From NCBI RefSeq assembly GCF_030063445.1, contig NZ_JASITD010000021.1:1-64000 (forward strand): DNA of 64,000 nt, given 5' to 3'. Positions 35,824-43,021 of the stretch are shown here, piece by piece. How positions within the stretch are numbered: the stretch's first letter is position 1; each line of letters begins with the position of its first letter. The notes under the pieces were generated by a model. It made no database searches and was not told the origin of the DNA. It was given only the letters and a program-made list of their open reading frames with translations. Made by a program: the position numbers and the translations under genes. The stretch is from Hymenobacter sp. H14-R3 (GTDB lineage Bacteria > Bacteroidota > Bacteroidia > Cytophagales > Hymenobacteraceae).

Positions 35824-36084
35824 AATCGCAGATTTAGACAGATTGCGCGGATTTCGCTGATTCGAATGGCGCGGCTGGCTGGTTAGTTAAAAATCGTGAC
35901 AAGATACATGCCTGCCTTGGCGACGCGGGCTGGCGGAGCGCTTTGCGTGGTATTTATCGGGGCAGCCAGCGCGGCATTACACTTGGCTAACGCTACTCCG
36001 TCCCAGCCACCGCAAACTCTGCGCGGAACACAGCCGCGCCATTCGAATCAGCGAAATCCGCGCAATCTGTCTAAATCTGCGATT
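35824..36084. repeat. 54-bp perfect inverted repeat with 153-bp spacer (family F)
   Basis: Arms 35824-35877 and 36031-36084 are exact reverse complements, built of CAGATTT, GCGCGGATTTCGCTGATTC and GGCGCGGCTG words. The spacer encodes no supported protein. The element fills the space between the sppA start codon and the rarA stop codon, so it forms the sppA 5' region and the rarA 3' region. Confidence 0.9.
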
Positions 36085-36095
36085 AAGGCTGCGAT

Positions 36096-37388
36096 TTAAT
36101 ACGCGTACTTCTCCTGCCACCACTCGCGCAGGCGCTCCCGTATTTTGGCCTCGGCGGGGTTGTCGCCGGGGTCGTAGTAGCGGGTGCCGCTGAGGGCATC
36201 GGGCATGAATTCCTGGTAGGCGAAGTTGCCCGCGGCGTTGTGCGAATACTGGTAGGCCTGGCCGTAGCCCAGCTCCTTGAGCAGCTTGGTGGGGGCGTTG
36301 CGCAGCGGCACCGGCACGGGGTGCACGCCCTGCGCGCGCACCTGCGCCTGCGCCGCCCGAATGGCCGTGTAGGCCGCGTTGCTCTTGGGCGAAGTAGCCA
36401 GGTAAATAACTGTCTGCGAGAGAATTAAATCTGACTCGGGAATCCCGATAACGGTGCAGGCCTGGAAGCAGCTCTGGGCCAGCAGCAGGGCATTGGGGTT
36501 GGCGTTGCCGATGTCTTCGGAAGACAAAATGAGCAGACGACGGGCGATGAATTTCACGTCCTCGCCGCCTTCCAGCATCACGGCCAGGTAGTAGAGCGCC
36601 GCGTTGGGGTCGGAGCCGCGAATGCTTTTGATAAAGGCCGAAATCACGTCGTAGTGCATCTCGCCGCCTTTGTCGTAGCGGGCCAGTGGGCGCTGGGCGG
36701 TGAGCTGCACGGCGGCATCGGTGAGCTGCACGCGGCCGGCGGCATCGGGCGGGGTGCTTTGCACCACCAGCTCCAGCAGGCCCAGCAGCTTGCGCGCATC
36801 GCCGCCGCTGAGGGCCAGCAGGGCGTGGTCCTCCACCACATCAACGGGAATTTTGCGCAGCATCTCATCCTCGGCCAGGGCGCGGCGCACTATTTCGCGC
36901 AGCGTGTCGGCGCTCAGCGCCTCCAGCGTATAGACCTGGCAGCGTGAGAGTAAGGCCGGAATAACTTCGAACGACGGGTTTTCGGTAGTGGCCCCGATGA
37001 GCGTGACGGTGCCGTTCTCCACCGCGCCCAGCAGCGCATCCTGCTGCGCCTTGCTGAAGCGGTGTATCTCATCAATAAACAGCACGGTGCCGGTTTGCTT
37101 CTTGGCTCGCTCGATGATTTCGCGCACGTCTTTCACCCCGGCATTAATGGCCGAGAGCATGGCGAACGGTCGCTTCAACTCCTCGGCTAGCAGCAGGGCC
37201 AGGGTGGTTTTGCCCACGCCCGGTGGGCCCCACAGGATGAGCGAGGGCAGGCGGCCCGCGGCCAGGTAGCGGCGCAACACGCCGTTTTCGCCCAGCAGGT
37301 GGGTTTGGCCGGCGTAGTCTTGCAGGCGGCGCGGGCGGCGGCGCTCGGCCAAGGGCGCGGCGGTGGGGGTATCAAAAAGGGAAGCCAT
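36096..37388 (-). CDS. rarA: replication-associated recombination protein A (AAA+)
   Basis: RarA/MgsA (430 aa from ATG 37388), an AAA+ ATPase related to clamp loaders that acts at stalled replication forks. Walker A is GPPGVGKTT (about residue 51), Walker B LFIDEIHRFSKAQQDALL (about 100), sensor 1 LIGATTENPSFEV, sensor 2 SGGDARKLLGLLE. The C-terminal tetramerisation domain shows SAFIKSIRGSDPNAALYYLAVM and SEDIGNANPNALLLA. A longer frame upstream has no homology-like sequence and is not used. Confidence 0.93.
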   Translation of the reverse strand: MASLFDTPTAAPLAERRRPRRLQDYAGQTHLLGENGVLRRYLAAGRLPSLILWGPPGVGKTTLALLLAEELKRPFAMLSAINAGVKDVREIIERAKKQTGTVLFIDEIHRFSKAQQDALLGAVENGTVTLIGATTENPSFEVIPALLSRCQVYTLEALSADTLREIVRRALAEDEMLRKIPVDVVEDHALLALSGGDARKLLGLLELVVQSTPPDAAGRVQLTDAAVQLTAQRPLARYDKGGEMHYDVISAFIKSIRGSDPNAALYYLAVMLEGGEDVKFIARRLLILSSEDIGNANPNALLLAQSCFQACTVIGIPESDLILSQTVIYLATSPKSNAAYTAIRAAQAQVRAQGVHPVPVPLRNAPTKLLKELGYGQAYQYSHNAAGNFAYQEFMPDALSGTRYYDPGDNPAEAKIRERLREWWQEKYAY

Positions 37389-37403
37389 AATGCGGAGTAA
37401 CGG

Positions 37404-37500
37404 AAGTAGCGCGAACTTTGTGGCCCGCGGCTCGCGCGGGTCAACTTCAAGCTGCCAGCCACTTCTGACCCAAACGCGAACTACAAAGTTCGCGCTACTT
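37404..37500. repeat. palindromic repeat family C, copy 1
   Basis: AAGTAGCGCGAACTTTGT... pairs with ...ACAAAGTTCGCGCTACTT. It separates the divergent rarA and EamA genes, so it lies in their promoter region. Confidence 0.85.
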
Positions 37501-37514
37501 CGCGCCCCTCCCCT

Positions 37515-38420
37515 ATGGTTTCCAAATTTCGGCTGCACACGGCCCTGTTCTTGGTTTCGCTGATTTACGCGGCCACGTACAGCTTGGCTAAGGATATTAT
37601 GCCGCTCTACATGCAGCCGCTGGGCATCGTGACGCTGCGCATTGCGGGGGCCTCGCTGTTTTTTGCCGTGGCCAAGCGGCTGGCCGCGCCGCACGAGCGC
37701 ATCAGCGGGCGGGCCGACAATGTGCGGGCCATTTTGTGCGGCGTGCTGGGCATCGGGCTCAATCAGCTCTCCTTCTTCGCGGGTCTCAACCTGACTACGC
37801 CCATCAATGCCTCGCTGCTCCAAACCGTCTCGCCCATTGTGGTGGTGGTGGCCTCGGCGGTGCTGCTCAAGGATAAAATCACGCTGCCCAAGGTGGTGGG
37901 TATTTGCCTGGGCGCGGCCGGCGCGGCAGCCCTCATCCTGAGCCGGCCCAGCAACGGCGCGGTGCCGCAGGAGGCTTTCCTGGGCAACCTCTACTTGCTG
38001 CTCAACGCCACCGTGTTTGGCCTGTACCTGGTGCTGGTAGCGCCACTCATGCGCAAGTACCACGCCTTCACGGTGTTGGCGCGCATCTTTATTGTGGGGG
38101 CAGTTATTGCCGTGCCGGTGGGCCTGCCGCAGGCCCTGGCGGCCGACTACGCCAGCTTCCCGCTCTACATCTGGGGCGAGCTGGGGTACATGATTTTCTT
38201 CCTCACCATACTGGCTTACTTGCTGAATAACTGGGCGTTGAAGTACGCCACGCCGGCGCTGCTGGGCGTGTACATCTACCTCCAGCCGGTGCTGGCCGTG
38301 GGCATCGCCGTGGCCACCGGCAAAGACCGCCTCACCCTGGATAAGGGCTGGCAGGCGGCCCTCATCTTCGTGGGCGTGTGGCTGGTGAGCCGTAAGCCCA
38401 GGGCGGCAGTGGTGAAGTAG
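37515..38420 (+). CDS. EamA/DMT-family transporter
   Basis: An inner-membrane exporter of the drug/metabolite superfamily, 301 aa, with about ten helices arranged as two EamA repeats. The first repeat has YAATYSLAKDIMPLYMQPLG and LRIAGASLFF; GLNLTTPINASLLQTVSPIVVVVAS and GICLGAAGAAALIL mark its end; the second ends in ATPALLGVYIYLQPVLAVG. The substrate is unknown. Its TAG stop codon lies inside the following family C repeat. Confidence 0.88.
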   Translation: MVSKFRLHTALFLVSLIYAATYSLAKDIMPLYMQPLGIVTLRIAGASLFFAVAKRLAAPHERISGRADNVRAILCGVLGIGLNQLSFFAGLNLTTPINASLLQTVSPIVVVVASAVLLKDKITLPKVVGICLGAAGAAALILSRPSNGAVPQEAFLGNLYLLLNATVFGLYLVLVAPLMRKYHAFTVLARIFIVGAVIAVPVGLPQALAADYASFPLYIWGELGYMIFFLTILAYLLNNWALKYATPALLGVYIYLQPVLAVGIAVATGKDRLTLDKGWQAALIFVGVWLVSRKPRAAVVK

Positions 38421-38484
38421 CGCGGACTCTCAGTCCGCACATGGTGTAACTCGTTCGTCCGCGGACTGAAAGTCCGCGCTACTT
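38415..38484. repeat. palindromic repeat family C, copy 2
   Basis: AAGTAGCGCGGACT... pairs with ...AGTCCGCGCTACTT. The left arm contains the TAG stop codon of the EamA gene (38418-38420). A second inner stem, CTCAGTCCGC with GCGGACTGA, adds to the hairpin. Confidence 0.85.
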
Positions 38485-38544
38485 TTTACCAACATTCTTC
38501 GCCTGTGGCCGTTTGCAAAGCCCATCCTTTGCTCAACCACCCGC

Positions 38545-39261
38545 ATGAATTTTACTGGTAAGAATATCCTCCTCATCGGCGCTTCGTCCGGTATCGGGCT
38601 AGCCACGGCGCAGCTGCTGCACGCTGGCGGCGCTACGCTGTTCACCGCCTCACGCCACCTCTCCGAGGAGCTGGCCGCCCTCGGCACCACCCAGATTACC
38701 TACGACGCCACCCAGCCCATCGGCACGGCCTTCGACGCGCTGCCCGAGGTGCTGCACGGCCTCGTGTACTGCCCCGGCTCCATCAAGCTGCGCCCTTTTG
38801 AGCGCGTGCCGCTCGATGATTTTCGCAGCGATTTCGAGCTGAACGTGCTCGGCGCAGTGCAGGCGCTGCAAGCCACCGCCAAGCGCCTCAAAAAGGCCGA
38901 GGGCGGCGCTAGCGTGGTATTGTTCAGCACGGTAGCCGCGGCCGTGGGCATGAGCTTCCACACCAGCATTGCCACCGCCAAGGCGGCTATCGAGGGCCTC
39001 ACCCGCGCCCTGGCTGCCGAGTATGCCGCCAGCGGGCTGCGCGTCAACTGCCTGGCCCCCAGCCTCACCGATACGCCGCTGGCCGCCGCCCTGCTCAACA
39101 CCCCCGAAAAAGCCGAGGCCGGCGCCAAGCGCCACCCCTTGCAGCGCGTGGGCCAGCCCGCCGACCTGGCCAACATGGCCGCCTTCCTCCTCTCCGACCA
39201 GGCCACCTTCATCACGGGCCAGGTGCTGGCCGTGGATGGTGGCATGGGCAAGTTGAAGTAG
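38545..39261 (+). CDS. short-chain dehydrogenase/reductase
   Basis: A 238-aa NAD(P)-dependent oxidoreductase. The nucleotide motif ILLIGASSGIGLATA (about residues 6-20) is classical TGxxxGxG-like, followed by LVYCPGSIK (NNAG position), the catalytic Ser region VVLFSTVAAAVGM, and HTSIATAKAAIEGL, where the usual YxxxK Tyr is replaced by Thr-Ser-Ile-Ala-Thr-Ala-Lys. The C-terminus DQATFITGQVLAVDGGMG is typical. With the active-site Tyr apparently absent, catalysis may be altered. The substrate is unknown. Confidence 0.85.
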   Translation: MNFTGKNILLIGASSGIGLATAQLLHAGGATLFTASRHLSEELAALGTTQITYDATQPIGTAFDALPEVLHGLVYCPGSIKLRPFERVPLDDFRSDFELNVLGAVQALQATAKRLKKAEGGASVVLFSTVAAAVGMSFHTSIATAKAAIEGLTRALAAEYAASGLRVNCLAPSLTDTPLAAALLNTPEKAEAGAKRHPLQRVGQPADLANMAAFLLSDQATFITGQVLAVDGGMGKLK

Positions 39262-39280
39262 GAGAACTTAGCATTTAAAT

Positions 39281-39396
39281 AAGAACGTCATGCTGAGCTT
39301 GCCGAAGCATCGCGCGTGGGGTTGTAATCAATACCGTTAAACGATTGAGTTACTACCCCGCGCGCGATGCTTCGGCAAGCTCAGCATGACGTTCTT
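39281..39396. repeat. palindromic repeat family B, copy 4
   Basis: Outer arms AAGAACGTCATGCTGAGCTT and complement match copies 2 and 3, but the inner arms (ATCGCGCGTGGGGT and ACCCCGCGCGCGAT) are different yet still complementary. It lies between the SDR and photolyase genes. Confidence 0.85.
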
Positions 39397-39414
39397 TACA
39401 AAGAACTTAAACCC

Positions 39415-40725
39415 ATGAAAATCACCCTCTTCTGGCACCGGCGCGACCTGCGCTTCCCCGACAATACGGGCCTGGCCGCCGCCTTGGAAAGCGGCCACCC
39501 CGTGCTTCCGCTATTCATCTACGACCAGACCATCCTGGAAAAACTCCCGAAGGATGACGCCCGGCTCACCTTCATCTTCGACCAGGTAGAGCGCCTGGCG
39601 CACGAGGCCCAGCAGGCCGGCGGCGGCCTGCTGGCCCGCTACGGCCGCACGCCGGAGGTGTTTACTAAGCTCCTGAAAGACTACGACATAGCGGCAGTAT
39701 ATACCAACGAGGACTACGAGCCCTACGCCACCGAGCGCGACGCGGCCATTGCGCAGCTGCTCGAAAAAGCGGGCGTGGAGTTCAAGGCGTTCAAAGACCA
39801 GGTAATTTTTGCCAAGGACGAGGTGCTGACCAAGAACGGCAAGCCCTCCAAGGTATTCGGCGCGTACTCGAAGGCCTGGCAGGCCAAGGCGACGCCCGCC
39901 GATTTTGAGCCGCACCCCTCGGCCCGGCTTTTCAAAAAGGAGAACCTGGCGCGCCCGCACGCCGGCGATGCCAAGCGCCCCACGCTCAAGGACATGGGCT
40001 TTGAGCGGCACGAGCAGCCCACGCCGCCCGCGCACCTACCCGCCCCGGCAGTGGTAAAAAACTACGATAAGGTGCGCGACTTCCCGGCCGATAACAAGGG
40101 CACCACGCACATGTCGGTGCACCTGCGCTTCGGCACCATCAGCATCCGGCAGCTCATGAAGCAGGCCAACGAGCTGAATAACAAGCTCCTGAATGAGATG
40201 ATATGGCGCGACTTCTTCATGATGTTGCTCTGGCATTTCCCCAATACCGCCACCGAAGCCTACGACCCCAAGATGCGGCACCTACCCTATCGTGATGACC
40301 CTGAGCAGTATAAAGCCTGGTGCGAGGGCCGTACCGGCTACCCGCTCGTAGATGCCGGCATGCGCCAGCTCAACCAAACGGGTTACATGCACAACCGCGC
40401 CCGCATTGCCACGGCCGGCTTCCTGGTGAAGCAGCTGTTCATGGACTGGACGCTCGGCGAGCACTATTTCTCCGAGAAGCTCATCGACTATGACATGAGC
40501 AATAACATAGGCAACTGGCAGTGGATGGCCGGCACCGGGGCCGTGGCCGCGCCCTGGTTTCGGGTCTACAGCCCCGATAGCCAGCAAAAACAGTACGACC
40601 CCGAGTACAAGTACGTGAAGCAGTGGGTGCCCGAGTTTGGCACCGATAAGTACCCCGCTCCCATCGTGGACCACAAATTTGGCCGCGAGCGCGCCATCGA
40701 CGCCATCCGCCAGGGCCGCAAGTAG
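39415..40725 (+). CDS. deoxyribodipyrimidine photolyase (class I)
   Basis: A light-driven DNA repair flavoenzyme, 436 aa from ATG 39415. The N-terminal antenna domain starts with FWHRRDLRFPDNTGL. The FAD domain has GRTGYPLVDAGMRQLNQTGYMHNRARI (about residues 305-331), WTLGEHYFSEKLIDYDMSNN and GNWQWMAGTG, and ends with YSPDSQQKQYDPEYKYVKQW. These fit a CPD photolyase. A longer upstream start would run into a family B repeat. The TAG stop codon is within a family C repeat. Confidence 0.9.
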   Translation: MKITLFWHRRDLRFPDNTGLAAALESGHPVLPLFIYDQTILEKLPKDDARLTFIFDQVERLAHEAQQAGGGLLARYGRTPEVFTKLLKDYDIAAVYTNEDYEPYATERDAAIAQLLEKAGVEFKAFKDQVIFAKDEVLTKNGKPSKVFGAYSKAWQAKATPADFEPHPSARLFKKENLARPHAGDAKRPTLKDMGFERHEQPTPPAHLPAPAVVKNYDKVRDFPADNKGTTHMSVHLRFGTISIRQLMKQANELNNKLLNEMIWRDFFMMLLWHFPNTATEAYDPKMRHLPYRDDPEQYKAWCEGRTGYPLVDAGMRQLNQTGYMHNRARIATAGFLVKQLFMDWTLGEHYFSEKLIDYDMSNNIGNWQWMAGTGAVAAPWFRVYSPDSQQKQYDPEYKYVKQWVPEFGTDKYPAPIVDHKFGRERAIDAIRQGRK

Positions 40726-40826
40726 CGCGAACTTTTCAGTTCGTGCGCGAGCGCAGCGAGTAGCTGGCGGCCGCTGGCATCAGAACTCGCTGCACCCATA
40801 TACGAACTGGAAAGTTCGCGCTACTT
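40720..40826. repeat. palindromic repeat family C, copy 3
   Basis: AAGTAGCGCGAACTTTTCAG... pairs with ...CTGGAAAGTTCGCGCTACTT, with inner arms TTCGT/ACGAA. The photolyase stop TAG (40723-40725) is within the left arm. Confidence 0.85.
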
Positions 40827-40847
40827 GCCGAACCGGCCGGGCTACCA

Positions 40848-41504
40848 ATGGGTTATACCAGCATGGAACCAACCTTGCTGAAGCCCGCCTACCTCGACTA
40901 CCTGCGCCGCCACGGCCACGCCCCCAAAACCGTTTTTGCCTTTGCCGATGCGCAGGGTATCACGGAGGGTGAGTTTTACCGCCAATACGCCTCGTTTGCC
41001 GCCATCGACCGCGAGGCGTGGGCCGAGTTTGGCCGTGAGGCGCGCGCCCAGGCCGCCCAGGAGCCCGCCTGGCAGGGCTACGGAGCCCGCGAAAAGCTGC
41101 TGGCATTCTACTACACGCTACTCGAAATTCTGAAGAATAACCGCAGCTTTGCCTTGCTCACGCTGGGCCGCTCGCAGCGCCGCCAGTTTGCCGTGGTGCC
41201 CACGGTACTCCGGCAGTTTGAGGCTGAATTTAAGGAGTTTGTGCAGGAGATTCTGCATGAGGGCCGTGCCACGGGCGAGGTAGCCAGCCGGCCATTTTTG
41301 CAGGATGGCTACGGGCGCATTTTCCTGCGCCAACTGCAATTTTTGCTGCTCTATTTCGTGCGCGACGAGTCGGCCAACTTCGAGCGCACCGATGCTGCCG
41401 TGGAGAAAGCCGTGACGCTAAGCTTCGACTTGGTGGGGCGTAACACGTTTGATTCGGCCCTCGATTTCGGCCGGTTTCTACTGCAAAAAAGCCACGTAGG
41501 TTAA
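40848..41504 (+). CDS. TetR-like protein, degenerate helix-turn-helix
   Basis: An all-helical protein of 218 aa (an ATG at 40863 is an alternative start). The N-terminus (LRRHGHAPKTVFAFADAQGITEGEFYRQYASFAAID) follows the TetR helix-turn-helix layout, but basic residues are few. The C-terminal region resembles TetR ligand domains. It precedes the AarF-type kinase gene, and such pairs recur in Bacteroidota, so it may be a partner or regulator of the kinase. The stop TAA lies in a family D repeat. Confidence 0.65.
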   Translation: MGYTSMEPTLLKPAYLDYLRRHGHAPKTVFAFADAQGITEGEFYRQYASFAAIDREAWAEFGREARAQAAQEPAWQGYGAREKLLAFYYTLLEILKNNRSFALLTLGRSQRRQFAVVPTVLRQFEAEFKEFVQEILHEGRATGEVASRPFLQDGYGRIFLRQLQFLLLYFVRDESANFERTDAAVEKAVTLSFDLVGRNTFDSALDFGRFLLQKSHVG

Positions 41505-41565
41505 GCTTTAGCTTGCCGCCTTTGCGCCTCCCCCTACCTACGGCAAGCTAAAGCTTACCCTACAT
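41499..41565. repeat. palindromic repeat family D, copy 2
   Basis: GTAGGTTAAGCTTTAGCTTG... pairs with ...CAAGCTAAAGCTTACCCTAC, 23 bp with one mismatch. The left arm contains the TAA stop codon of the TetR-like gene. Confidence 0.85.
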
Positions 41566-41569
41566 TCTT

Positions 41570-42880
41570 ATGCCCGACCAACCTCAGGAATCGCTGCCTA
41601 CTTCTAAGGTGGCGCGCGCGGCCCGCTTTGCCAAAACCGGCTTTAAAGTGGGCGCCAACTACGTGCAGCACTACGCCAAAAGAGCCGTGGGGGCCGACTC
41701 GCCCACCGCCGAGCTGCACCAAGCCAACGCCGCCGAGCTCTACGGCACGCTCAGCGAGATGAAGGGCTCGGTGCTGAAGGTGGCCCAGATGCTGGCGATG
41801 GAAAAAAACCTACTGCCGCCTGCCTACGCCGAGCAGTTTCGGCAGGCGCAGTACCAAACGCCGCCGCTGTCGGGGCCGCTGGTGGTCAAGGCGTTCCGCG
41901 ACGCGTTTGGCCACTCACCGAGCGAGATTTTCGATGAGTTTGAGCCCGAGGCGCGGCAGGCGGCCAGCATCGGGCAGGTGCACTTTGCACGCAAGCTGGG
42001 CAAGCCGCTGGCCGTGAAGGTGCAGTACCCCGGCGTGGGCGCCAGCATCCGGTCCGACATTGCCATGGTGAAGCCGGTGGCCCTGCGCGTGATGGGCCTC
42101 AAGGAGGAAACCCTGCGCCCCTACCTCGCCGAAGTGGAAGCCCGCCTCATCGAAGAGACTGATTATAAGCTCGAACTGAGCCGCGGCCAAGCTGTGGCGG
42201 CCAAATGCGGCCACCTGCCGCACCTGCAATTTCCGAGTTATTACCCCACGCTATCGGGCGCCCGCATTCTCACTATGGACTGGCTGCCCGGCCAGCATAT
42301 GAAGGAGTTTCTGGCTGAAAACCCCAGCCAGGAAGTGCGCAACCAGCTCGGCCAGGCGCTCTGGGATTTCTACCAGTACCAGTTGCGCGAGCTGCGCCAG
42401 TTGCACGCCGACCCGCACCCCGGCAACTTCCTGTTTAGCCTCACCGACGGCGGCACGGTGGGCGTGCTCGATTTTGGCTGCGTAAAAGACGTGCCCGAAC
42501 TAGAGCAGCGCCAGTTTCTGTCGCTGCTCGACCCGGCCACCCTCACCGACCCCACCCGCCTCGAAGCTCTGCTTACCGAAGCCGGCGTGCTACGCCCCGC
42601 CGACTCGCCCGCCCTGCGCAGCATGTACCTGCGCACCCTCACCCAGTCGCTGGAGCTGGTGGGCCGCCCCTTCCGCGAGGCAAGTTTCGACTTCGGCGAC
42701 CCCGCCTACATGAAAAGCCTCTACGACCTGGGCGACGACCTGATGCAGGACCAGGACCTACGCCAGCAGCGTGAGCCCCGCGGCTCGGCCCACTTCGTGT
42801 ACCTCAACCGCACCTACGTGGGCCTCTATTCGCTGCTCACGGAGCTGGGCGCGGTAGTGCAGACTACTTATAAGAGTTAG
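41570..42880 (+). CDS. AarF/ABC1/UbiB-family protein kinase-like
   Basis: A 436-aa member of the atypical kinase family. Visible are KGSVLKVAQMLAMEKNLLPP (the KxGQ-like region, about residue 64), the ATP-site Ala-Val-Lys in LAVKVQYPGV (about 147), LTMDWLPGQHMKEF, the catalytic loop HADPHPGNFLF (about 280) and the metal Asp in VLDFGCVKD (about 300). Family members support quinone synthesis or membrane lipid functions. There is no membrane helix at the C-terminus, unlike UbiB. It follows the TetR-like gene. Confidence 0.88.
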   Translation: MPDQPQESLPTSKVARAARFAKTGFKVGANYVQHYAKRAVGADSPTAELHQANAAELYGTLSEMKGSVLKVAQMLAMEKNLLPPAYAEQFRQAQYQTPPLSGPLVVKAFRDAFGHSPSEIFDEFEPEARQAASIGQVHFARKLGKPLAVKVQYPGVGASIRSDIAMVKPVALRVMGLKEETLRPYLAEVEARLIEETDYKLELSRGQAVAAKCGHLPHLQFPSYYPTLSGARILTMDWLPGQHMKEFLAENPSQEVRNQLGQALWDFYQYQLRELRQLHADPHPGNFLFSLTDGGTVGVLDFGCVKDVPELEQRQFLSLLDPATLTDPTRLEALLTEAGVLRPADSPALRSMYLRTLTQSLELVGRPFREASFDFGDPAYMKSLYDLGDDLMQDQDLRQQREPRGSAHFVYLNRTYVGLYSLLTELGAVVQTTYKS

Positions 42881-42892
42881 CGCTTTTTAGCT

Positions 42893-42951
42893 TATCTATT
42901 ATTTGACTACAAAGTGCTATTTACCAGCACTTTGTAGTCAAATAATAGATA
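42893..42951. terminator. 26-bp perfect palindrome at a convergent junction
   Basis: Arms 42893-42918 and 42926-42951 are perfectly complementary with a 7-nt loop, the same loop length as the element at 5852. It lies between the AarF gene and the convergent M1 peptidase gene and probably acts in both directions. Confidence 0.75.
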
Positions 42952-43021
42952 GAGATTGGGTCAGATAGCGTCGTCCGGCGGACAGCCGGCAAAAAGCCGG
43001 CAGCCCGCCCAATGCCAGCCC

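Noticed and set aside
35896..36099. A 67-residue frame within the spacer of the 54-bp inverted repeat
   Set aside because: It runs into the repeat arm, has no homology-like sequence, and its end is set by the repeat. A secreted-peptide reading was considered but the N-terminus is not convincing.
36085..38063. A 655-residue version of the RarA protein starting at 38063
   Set aside because: The extra 225 residues run through a family C repeat and the antisense of the EamA gene and have no domain character; ATG 37388 gives the normal RarA start.
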